Positions 7,201 to 13,399 of a stretch of DNA of 21,463 nt are shown here, in pieces. The position numbers and the translations under genes were made by a program. The notes beneath the pieces were generated by a model. That model was given only the letters and a program-made list of their open reading frames with translations. It was not told where the DNA came from and did not search any database. Within the stretch, counting starts at the first letter, position 1, and every line of letters begins with the position of its first letter. Source of the stretch: Bacillota bacterium (GTDB lineage: Bacteria > Bacillota > Clostridia > Oscillospirales > Ruminococcaceae); NCBI GenBank assembly GCA_023391005.1, contig JAEWBS010000039.1, positions 1 to 21,463 on the forward strand, given 5' to 3'.

Positions 7201-8685
7201 TTATTTAAAATACAGATCTTTGGTGGGGAACTGCGGCTCACAGGTGTAGTTGACACCGAGCTTTAAAAACGTCGCGCCGTCGGCCTGCGTGATGATATCC
7301 GAACAGTGCGCGTCGCAGCCGCGCAGCTTCGGCAGCTGCTTCATCGCAAGCTCGGCTGTCGGGTTGGTCGCAGCCGAGATTGAGAGCGCCTGCAGCACCT
7401 CCTCAAGCTTTAAAACGGGATAGCGCGAGCCGAGCACCTCTTTTTTAAGCCGCACAATCGGCTCGAGCACGATCGGAGAGATGAGTAGAATCTCGTCGGC
7501 CAGCCCGGCTAAAAGCTTGATGGAATTGAGCACCGCGCTGGCGGTGTCGTTCATCAGCTCGGAGGATTTGCCGGTGACGATCTGGCCGTCGGGCAGCTCG
7601 ATCGCCACAGCGCTTCGGCCGCTGTCCTTCGCCTTTTGTACGGCGGGCACAACGGTACTCCGGTCGGTCGTGCGCAGCCCGAGCGAGCTCATGAGAAATT
7701 CGATGCGCTGGCAGGCTTCAATGTCGCCCTCGCCCTTTTTATAGGCGCAGCGCGCATTAAAATAACGGCGGATAATTTCTTGAGAAGCGGCATGACGCAC
7801 CGCTTGGTCGTCGGTAATGCAGCTGCCGATCATGTTAACGCCCATATCGGTGGGCGAGGCGTAGATATCGCCGCCGAGAATGCGGTTGAGAATAGCGCGC
7901 ACGACTGGGAACGCCTCAATATCACGGTTGTAGTTAATGGTGGTCACACCGTAGGCCGATAAGTGAAAAGGATCGATCATGTTGACATCCTTAAGGTCGG
8001 CGGTCGCCGCCTCGTAGGCCACGTTGACAGGGTGCTGCAACGGCAGGTTCCACACCGGGAAGGTCTCATACTTGGCATACCCAGCCTTGACGCCGTGCTT
8101 TTGCTCGTGATAAAGCTGTGACAGGCAGGTGGCCAGTTTACCGCTGCCGGGGCCGGGTGCTGTGACGACCACCAGCGGGCGGGAGGTTTCGACATAAGGG
8201 TTTGCGCCGTAGCCCTCGTCCGAGACGATGATATCGACATCCGAGGGGTAGCCCTTGGTCAGCGTGTGTACATAGACCCGCTCGCCGCGCATCTCAAGCT
8301 TTTTGCGGAACATGTCGGCCGCGCTCTGCCCCGAATATTGCGTGATAAGCACCGAGCCGATGTAAAGATCCATCCGGCGCAGGCTGTCGATAAGGCGCAG
8401 CACATCGAGGTCGTAGGTGATGCCCACATCGGAACGAACCTTATTCTTCTCAATCGCCGTCGCGCTGATGCAAAAAATAATCTCGGCCTGCTCGCGCAGC
8501 TCCCACAGCAGCTTGACCTTGCCATTTAGATCAAAGCCGGGTAGCACGCGGGCGGCATGAAAATCGTCAAACAGCTTGCCGCCAAACTCGAGATAGAGCT
8601 TGTCGCCAAACCGCTCGACCCGCTCGCGTATCTTCGCGCTCTGCTGCTTGATGTAGGTTTCATTATTAAACCCTTGTGTAGTCAT
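7201..8685 (-). CDS. DUF1846 domain-containing protein
   Basis: A 494-residue cytoplasmic protein of the DUF1846 family, recognised from the N-terminus FNNETYIKQQSAKIRERVERFGDKLYLEFGGKL-type block (about 4-38), DAARVLPGF-like sequence, and the segment around SPTDMGVNMIG. It has no signal or membrane segment. The biochemical role of the family is not established as far as I know. A glycine-rich loop APGPGSGK (about residues 176-183) looks like a nucleotide-binding P-loop but has Leu instead of Ser/Thr after the Lys. The frame opens upstream to 8733, but the start at 8685 is preferred: AAGGA lies 10 bases before it, it matches the family N-terminus, and the promoter at 8724-8752 would start transcription downstream of 8733. 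It is a single-gene unit. Confidence 0.9.
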   Translation of the reverse strand: MTTQGFNNETYIKQQSAKIRERVERFGDKLYLEFGGKLFDDFHAARVLPGFDLNGKVKLLWELREQAEIIFCISATAIEKNKVRSDVGITYDLDVLRLIDSLRRMDLYIGSVLITQYSGQSAADMFRKKLEMRGERVYVHTLTKGYPSDVDIIVSDEGYGANPYVETSRPLVVVTAPGPGSGKLATCLSQLYHEQKHGVKAGYAKYETFPVWNLPLQHPVNVAYEAATADLKDVNMIDPFHLSAYGVTTINYNRDIEAFPVVRAILNRILGGDIYASPTDMGVNMIGSCITDDQAVRHAASQEIIRRYFNARCAYKKGEGDIEACQRIEFLMSSLGLRTTDRSTVVPAVQKAKDSGRSAVAIELPDGQIVTGKSSELMNDTASAVLNSIKLLAGLADEILLISPIVLEPIVRLKKEVLGSRYPVLKLEEVLQALSISAATNPTAELAMKQLPKLRGCDAHCSDIITQADGATFLKLGVNYTCEPQFPTKDLYFK

Positions 8686-8723
8686 CCTGTCAACATCCTT
8701 TTTAATTTCTTCATCAAACGTTA

Positions 8724-8752
8724 ATTGTAGCATATAATGTGCGCGCTTTCAA
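8724..8752 (-). promoter_or_regulatory. DUF1846 gene promoter
   Basis: On the minus strand TTGAAA (8752-8747), 17 bases, then TACAAT (8729-8724): both boxes match the sigma-A consensus at 5 of 6. Transcription would start near 8717, giving a leader of about 32 bases before the ATG at 8685. Confidence 0.7.
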
Positions 8753-8791
8753 TCAAAGCTGAGGTTCTTACAAAAAACTTGAGTCGTATGC

Positions 8792-8820
8792 TGGACTTTA
8801 CCGCTTAGCGCGGGTATAAT
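8792..8820 (+). promoter_or_regulatory. Upstream candidate promoter of the lipoprotein gene
   Basis: TGGACT (8792-8797), 17 bases, then a perfect TATAAT (8815-8820). Transcription from here would give a leader of about 145 bases before the ATG at 8971 and would cross the palindromic region at 8875-8907. Confidence 0.45.
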
Positions 8821-8864
8821 AAGGGATGCGTGACAATGCGCCACTCAATCGGGTCTGCGATGCT

Positions 8865-8907
8865 TTGATACGCAATTATACCATTCGTATATACCGATTG
8901 GTATAAT
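8865..8907 (+). promoter_or_regulatory. Proximal promoter with nested palindromes
   Basis: TTGATA (8865-8870), 17 bases, then TATATA (8888-8893) is a second candidate promoter. It is overlapped by a perfect 9-base inverted repeat, ATTATACCA (8875-8883) and TGGTATAAT (8899-8907), and by an inner one, TATACC-GATT-GGTATA (8890-8905). The shared half-site TATACC occurs three times in 33 bases, which looks like an operator for a dimeric repressor. The regulator is not identifiable. Confidence 0.45.
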
Positions 8908-8970
8908 AACATAGCCTATTTCGGATAATTTTGATTTGATAGCGGACAATTTAAGGAGGAAACGAAAAAT

Positions 8971-10032
8971 ATGACTACTAAAAAGCTGGCGGCGCTGGGG
9001 CTGGCGCTGGGTATGGCGGCGGCTTCTCTGACCGGGTGCGGTAGCAAAGCGCCTCAGGTTGCGGCCACTTATAACGGCGGCTCAATTCCCGCAGGCGTTT
9101 ATATCTTCAATCAAGTCAACGCCATGAACGAGGCCTATCAAAAGGTCGCCAATCCCTATGGCGATCTGCTCTCGCAGGAGATTGACGGCGTCAAGGCTGA
9201 GCAGTGGATCAACAACCGCGCCGTCGAGCTGGTTAAAACCTATGCGGCTGTCGCCACCGAAGCCACCCGACTGAACATCACGATCGACGAGGCGGTCGCC
9301 GCTTCGATCAAACAGTCGCTTAACAAGACCTGGGGCACCGAAGGCAAAAGCATGGAGAAGATGGGCATTTCGCTCTCTTCAGCTGAGGCGGTCGCTAACA
9401 ATTCGCAGCTGGCCAATCAGGTCTTTACCGCCTATTACGGCGAAGGCGGCGAAAAAGCCGTGCCCGAGGCCGAACTGAAAAGCTATTTTACCGACAACTA
9501 CCGCCGCGCGCTAATGCTGGTGCTTGCAAAGCGCGAGCCCTCGACCGGCTTGCCCCTCGACAGCGGTAAGTTCGACGAGCAGAAAAAGCTTTATGAGGGT
9601 TATAAGGCCCGTGTCGAGTCCGGCGATCCGGTATTTAGTGTGATCGTTGCCGAAAATGACCGACTCAATGCCCTAAATGCAGCAGCGGGCAATACCCAAG
9701 AGACGCCCGCGCTCGTCGAAGCCGAGCAGGAGATACTCGTCAACAAGGGCAACACCTCTTATCCGCAGGCGCTGCTTGATCAGATTTTTACCTCGACTAA
9801 GAAGAACACGCCTGAGTTTTATGAGGACGACAACTATTATGTGATCTACGAGCTGCGGGATACGATGGGCGACGGCACGGCGTTTGCAAACGCCAAGGCG
9901 ACGCTGCTCAGCGCTTATAAGGGCGCGGAGTTCCGTCAGGACATGATTGCTATGGCTGACACCATCGGCTTTAAGCTCGACACCGCCGTTGATAAATTCA
10001 AGGTCGCAAAGCTTTTAGAGAACGTTGCCTAA
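8971..10032 (+). CDS. SurA/PrsA-like lipoprotein without parvulin domain
   Basis: Predicted lipoprotein of 353 residues. The N-terminus has KK, a hydrophobic stretch and a lipobox SLTGC, giving lipidation at C23 and anchoring on the outer face of the membrane. The part after it (about 35-170) resembles the SurA/PrsA N-terminal chaperone region: a short QVAATYNGGSIPAG segment, then long amphipathic helices. The later part, including LMLVLAKREPSTG (about 181-193), occupies the place of a PpiC domain, but I do not see the parvulin signature. So it is probably a foldase-like chaperone for secreted proteins that is not a clear peptidyl-prolyl isomerase. AAGGAGG lies 10-12 bases before the ATG. It is a single-gene unit with its own terminator. 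Confidence 0.75.
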   Translation: MTTKKLAALGLALGMAAASLTGCGSKAPQVAATYNGGSIPAGVYIFNQVNAMNEAYQKVANPYGDLLSQEIDGVKAEQWINNRAVELVKTYAAVATEATRLNITIDEAVAASIKQSLNKTWGTEGKSMEKMGISLSSAEAVANNSQLANQVFTAYYGEGGEKAVPEAELKSYFTDNYRRALMLVLAKREPSTGLPLDSGKFDEQKKLYEGYKARVESGDPVFSVIVAENDRLNALNAAAGNTQETPALVEAEQEILVNKGNTSYPQALLDQIFTSTKKNTPEFYEDDNYYVIYELRDTMGDGTAFANAKATLLSAYKGAEFRQDMIAMADTIGFKLDTAVDKFKVAKLLENVA

Positions 10033-10045
10033 TATATACCAAATT

Positions 10046-10264
10046 TTAAGCCCGTGCCCGGCGTTTGCCGAGGCGCGGGCTTTTTATATGGCCTTGATCA
10101 AGCCGTGCTATTAAAAAGCAGCTATCTGGCGGCGGATATTCGCTTATCGCGCCTATCATTATTGCAGCTTTTGTAAGGCCCGCAATCTGTGGGGCTATAT
10201 CTGTGCCACTTTTAAAGCATGGCCCGTACAAAATGATCGAGGCGTTTACTTTATTTTGCGGCAC
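10046..10264 (-). pseudogene. Possible remnant of an alkaline-phosphatase-superfamily gene end
   Basis: A 72-codon minus-strand frame overlaps the end of the DUF1015 gene and runs through the lipoprotein gene terminator. Its first 45 residues, with NASIILYGPCFKSG and later EYPPPDS, recall the segment of sulfatase/alkaline-phosphatase-family enzymes that reads roughly ASLIIxGPGxKxG, then APTI and LLGI with a proline-rich stretch. The expected metal ligands are not in this piece. There is no clear ribosome binding site, and the last third is formed by the terminator. This may be a fossil or a chance frame. Confidence 0.15.
10050..10085 (+). terminator. Lipoprotein gene terminator
   Basis: A long GC-rich stem (GCCCGTGCC with GGCGCGGGC, one G-U pair, plus an inner CGGC-GTTT-GCCG) is followed directly by TTTTT. 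It begins 17 bases past the stop codon. Confidence 0.9.
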
Positions 10265-11421
10265 TCAAGATAGTAACGCTTGTCGCGTGCCTCACCCATT
10301 GAAAAGCTCTTGCGCACAAACGCGCCGTTTTGGCGCACCACCTCAAACAGCGAATCGCGATCAAAGTCCGGAAAGATAATGGCCAGTCGGTCGGGCCTAT
10401 TGCCTAGCGTGCGGCACTCCTGCTCGCCGTGAACATATTCCAGTTCCGCCTCGGGGTGGCTTTTGAGCCATTCATCGAGCTTGGGCTGTAAAACCTGTGC
10501 GTCGGGCGGGTTGGCGGCATCAAAACCCAGCGCGCGCTGCACGGCGTCGGGGTCGACGTTATAAAGCAGCCGGTGGATCGGCTCAAAATGCAGCGCCGGG
10601 TCGTACAGGTTCACAAGCTCGGCCAGCGCCCAGCGGGCGGGGTGCGTCTTCTGCGCCTCGGGCGAGAGGGTGGGTTTAAGCGCCTCCCAGCAGGCCTTGG
10701 CCGCTGCGAAGGAATGGTTGCCATCTCCCATCGCAAATAGAAAATCGTCGCCGCCCTGCGCTTTAAGCGCTTTTAGGATATCGGCAATCTGCATCAACAG
10801 CGCCGGGGCATCCACGCGGTAACCGGTGCTGTGCCCGCCCCCCTGCATCAGCGCAAAGTCGTACAGACATTCTAGCGACTCCATCTGATCAGACAGAAGG
10901 CGCATCAGACGGTTTTCACGGTCGTCGATGAGCACCATGATATGCGGTGTTTCAAGCGGCGCGCCGCTGCGGATCTTGACGCGCGGGGGCAGGCGGTCGA
11001 CAATGGTGCCCTCAGTGGCGCGTATCATCGATTTAGCGTCGCTCGCGTAGTCGTACTGGTCTAAATCGAGCGCGACCACCAGCCCCTGCCGGATGCCGGT
11101 GCTCGTCCGGCGGCGAAGATAGACAAAGGTTTCGCCAATATCGGTCAGCAGGCGTTTGTCAAGGTAGTCGCGCATTGTGGTGTTGATACGGTCGATGGCG
11201 GCGGCGTTATCAGCCGTCAGATAGGCCTCGGGCAGCGTGATGCGCAGCGTCGAGCAGGCCTCCCCCACAATATCCTCCACCGCCTGCCAGTAATCGGGCT
11301 GCGCCGTAAACTGGTCGCAGGCAATGACCGAGAAGCGGTGCAGGTCGACGCTGTCGGCCGGTAAAAGAATGTTGGGCAGCGACACGCCAACCTCAGCCAA
11401 TGCCTGTTTAAAAAGTTTCAT
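10246..11421 (-). CDS. DUF1015 family protein
   Basis: A 391-residue cytoplasmic protein of the DUF1015 family. Visible family marks are the N-terminal PADSVDLHRFSVIACDQFTAQ-type block (about 22-42), DDREN in the middle and the diagnostic GDGNHSFAAAK (about 227-237). The molecular function is not settled. The family is repeatedly found next to serA and serine-pathway aminotransferases, and that is the case here: it follows serA by 60 bases on the same strand. A role in serine metabolism is therefore likely but unproven. AGAAAGGGG lies 10 bases before the ATG. A hairpin at 11450-11475 separates it from serA and may adjust its expression. Confidence 0.9.
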   Translation of the reverse strand: MKLFKQALAEVGVSLPNILLPADSVDLHRFSVIACDQFTAQPDYWQAVEDIVGEACSTLRITLPEAYLTADNAAAIDRINTTMRDYLDKRLLTDIGETFVYLRRRTSTGIRQGLVVALDLDQYDYASDAKSMIRATEGTIVDRLPPRVKIRSGAPLETPHIMVLIDDRENRLMRLLSDQMESLECLYDFALMQGGGHSTGYRVDAPALLMQIADILKALKAQGGDDFLFAMGDGNHSFAAAKACWEALKPTLSPEAQKTHPARWALAELVNLYDPALHFEPIHRLLYNVDPDAVQRALGFDAANPPDAQVLQPKLDEWLKSHPEAELEYVHGEQECRTLGNRPDRLAIIFPDFDRDSLFEVVRQNGAFVRKSFSMGEARDKRYYLECRKIK

Positions 11422-11449
11422 AAAACGTAGAGCCCCTTTCTATAAACAC

Positions 11450-11475
11450 GACCCCCTGTCGAAAGGCAGAGGGTC
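11450..11475 (-). terminator. Hairpin between serA and DUF1015
   Basis: GACCCTCTG and CAGGGGGTC (read on the minus strand) form a 9-bp stem with one wobble pair and an 8-base loop, 6 bases after the serA stop. GTGTTTATAG follows rather than a T run, so it is a partial terminator or an mRNA stability element inside the operon. Confidence 0.4.
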
Positions 11476-11481
11476 TCTTTG

Positions 11482-12660
11482 TTATGACAGAACGCGCACC
11501 CTGACGACACCCTGAATGGTGCAAAGCCGCTCAATGCAGTCGGCGTCCGGCTCGGTGGCAAGGTCGAACAGCGTATAAGCCCATTCGCCCCGGCTCGAGT
11601 TGAGCATATGCTCAATATTGTGTCCGGCCTCGGCCAGCACGGCGGTCATCTGGCCGACCATGTTCTTAATATTGCGGTTAATCACTGCCACACGGTAGCC
11701 ACCGGTGCGGGGCAGCTCGCAATGGGGCAGGTTGACCGAATTGATGATGTTGCCGTCCTCAAGATAGCTGCGCAGCTGCTGCGCCGCCATCTGGGCACAG
11801 TTTTCTTCCGACTCGGGGGTGGAGGCGCCGAGATGCGGGGTGGCGATGACGCCCTTGGCCTGCAACACCTGCTCATTGGGGAAATCGGTGACATAGTGGC
11901 GCAGATGGCCCGATTCCAGCGCTTTGATCAGCGCGTCGTCGTCCACCAGCCCGCCGCGCGCAAAGTTTAATAGCACCGAGCCGGGCTTCATGGCGGCCAG
12001 CTCGGCCTCGCCGATCATGCCCCGGGTCTTGTCGTTGAGCGGCAGGTGCAGCGAGATATAATCACAGTTTGCAAAAATTTCGCAGAGGTTTTTAACATGG
12101 ATGATCGACCGGGTCAGGCTCCACGCCGCCTCAACCGAGAGATAGGGGTCATAACCCATCACCTGCATGCCAAGGCCCTTGTCGGCGGCGTTTGCCACCA
12201 TAACGCCGATGGCGCCAAGGCCGATAACACCCAGCTTTTTACCGGCCAGCTCGGGTCCCACAAACTGATTTTTGCCCTTCTCAACAAGTTTTTCAATGTC
12301 ATCGGGCTGCTTGGTATGGAGCTGCTCAAGCCAGTGCACGCCCGAAACGACCTGACGGCCCGACAGCAGCATGCCGCAGAGCACCAGTTCCTTAACCGCG
12401 TTGGCGTTAGCGCCCGGCGTATTGAACACGACGATGCCCCGCTCGGTGCAGCGCTCAACCGGAATATTGTTATAACCTGCGCCCGCTCTCGCGACGGCCA
12501 GCAAATCGTCGGGCAGCTGGGCCTCCTGCATATCGGCTGAACGCACAAGTATGGCGTCGTACTGCTCGGCACGGTCGGAAACAGCGTATCTTTCGCAGCC
12601 GAGCTCCTGATAAATCACATCTGAGATCTTGTTCAAGGTCTTTATCGTAAACATATTCAT
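11482..12660 (-). CDS. serA: D-3-phosphoglycerate dehydrogenase
   Basis: NAD-dependent oxidation of 3-phosphoglycerate to 3-phosphohydroxypyruvate, the first step of serine synthesis. The protein is 392 residues: substrate/NAD domains with GLGAIG (147-152), catalytic R235 in NFARGG, E263 in DFPNEQ and H276 in HLGAST, then a C-terminal ACT domain from about 322 that may bind serine. The usual ALDVFxxEP segment reads YVTDFPNEQ, as I recall from other clostridial SerA proteins. The frame extends to a TTG at 12699, but the ATG at 12660 has AAAGGGAG 5 bases before it and matches the family start. DUF1015 follows on the same strand. No serC lies in the window. Confidence 0.96.
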   Translation of the reverse strand: MNMFTIKTLNKISDVIYQELGCERYAVSDRAEQYDAILVRSADMQEAQLPDDLLAVARAGAGYNNIPVERCTERGIVVFNTPGANANAVKELVLCGMLLSGRQVVSGVHWLEQLHTKQPDDIEKLVEKGKNQFVGPELAGKKLGVIGLGAIGVMVANAADKGLGMQVMGYDPYLSVEAAWSLTRSIIHVKNLCEIFANCDYISLHLPLNDKTRGMIGEAELAAMKPGSVLLNFARGGLVDDDALIKALESGHLRHYVTDFPNEQVLQAKGVIATPHLGASTPESEENCAQMAAQQLRSYLEDGNIINSVNLPHCELPRTGGYRVAVINRNIKNMVGQMTAVLAEAGHNIEHMLNSSRGEWAYTLFDLATEPDADCIERLCTIQGVVRVRVLS

Positions 12661-12681
12661 GTCGTCTCCCTTTAACTGCTC

Positions 12682-12711
12682 ATTATGTATAAAATTCAAT
12701 TTTATTTACAA
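12682..12711 (-). promoter_or_regulatory. Candidate serA promoter
   Basis: On the minus strand TTGTAA (12711-12706), 18 bases, then CATAAT (12687-12682). The leader would be only about 15 bases and contain little but the ribosome binding site, which argues against an RNA-level switch. It also makes the TTG at 12699 an unlikely start. Confidence 0.4.
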
Positions 12712-12754
12712 TAGTCAGATTAATTTTGCCGCCTTCGGCAAGCCGTTTTAAGCG

Positions 12755-12883
12755 TCAAGATCGACAGCGCAGCCCCAAAATATAACACCCCTTGCCAATG
12801 CCCCGGTGACATCTGCCTTTGGATTCACCGGTTAAAAATAAGTCCCAGGATGCTTTTGGGGTTTTGCCATACGCGCGATCCAT
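12755..12883 (-). CDS. Small 42-residue ORF, possibly frameshifted
   Basis: The ATG at 12883 is preceded by a perfect AGGAGG at 10 bases, and an AT-rich stretch (12900-12960) lies upstream, so the start looks real. The protein begins MDRAYGKTPKASWDLF. After LFLTG the frame turns into a Gly/Cys/Arg-rich tail ending at TGA. Shifting by one base at that point gives TGNPKA and a tail ending at TAA 12748-12750. The SWDLF-xx-TGNPxA pattern is reminiscent of the tiny YqzL-type proteins of Firmicutes (aromatic residue, F, TG, short hydrophobic end). It could thus be a small gene broken by one base, or a real 42-residue product. It is upstream of serA on the same strand. Confidence 0.35.
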   Translation of the reverse strand: MDRAYGKTPKASWDLFLTGESKGRCHRGIGKGCYILGLRCRS

Positions 12884-13126
12884 TGCTAAAAATCCCTCCT
12901 GCTTTACAATATTGCACAAAAATTTTTCTGAATGATTATTGTGATATTATAACGAAATAAGCGGGATAATTCAATAGATGCTTTAAATATCAGCGTTATT
13001 GACAAAGGCCCTGACAAATACCTCCCCCTGATTGGCGGGCGTTTTTAAGCTGACGACAGACGCGTGGAGCGGGGGTGGGCGGTTTTATGGCATGATGCAG
13101 GCGGCACCCGGCCAAGGAGGCGCTGT

Positions 13127-13151
13127 TCTGGGGTATGTTCCCCGGATTTTT
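13127..13151 (+). terminator. Terminator-like hairpin upstream of the GGDEF gene
   Basis: TCTGGGG (13127-13133) and CCCCGGA (13140-13146) pair over 7 bp with one G-U around a 6-base loop, followed by TTTTT. It lies about 250 bases before the GGDEF/HD-GYP start with no gene ending upstream on this strand. The surrounding interval 12884-13399 (516 bases) otherwise holds the AT-rich block before the small ORF, two TGACAAA repeats (13001-13007 and 13013-13019, approximate), G-rich sequence and the leader. Confidence 0.45.
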
Positions 13152-13195
13152 AGAAAAAACCAGTGACTTTTAAGGCGCTACATTGTATAATATTA

Positions 13196-13399
13196 AGGTA
13201 TATTCCTGCTAGATATTGTAGGGCTGATTTTCCTTTTTTTATGACTGGCTTTCGCTGGGGCGGCGCCGGGCGCCTGCTTTGGCGTGTTTATCTATCAGCG
13301 CTGCACAGGCGGCGTTTAAGCGGCTTGGGGGCCGCTTTCCCCACTAATGACAGCCGTTTTAAGGGTTATGCTTTTATACGAAAGCGAGGCGATACTTCC
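13196..13399 (+). promoter_or_regulatory. Candidate -10 and structured leader of the GGDEF/HD-GYP gene
   Basis: A perfect TATAAT (13196-13201) would start transcription near 13208, leaving a leader of about 190 bases. The -35 region is poor. The leader has a perfect 7-bp hairpin, AAGCGGC (13318-13324) with GCCGCTT (13331-13337), and a compact GGCGC-CGG-GCGCC element. It does not show the conserved core of c-di-GMP-I or c-di-GMP-II riboswitches. Confidence 0.3.

Noticed and set aside
13163..13399. Upstream extension of the GGDEF/HD-GYP protein by 79 residues
   Set aside because: The extension is Arg-rich, has no binding site, and starts before the candidate -10 at 13196.
13208..13399. c-di-GMP riboswitch in the GGDEF leader
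   Set aside because: The conserved core sequences of the known c-di-GMP-I and -II aptamers are not present; only generic hairpins are seen.
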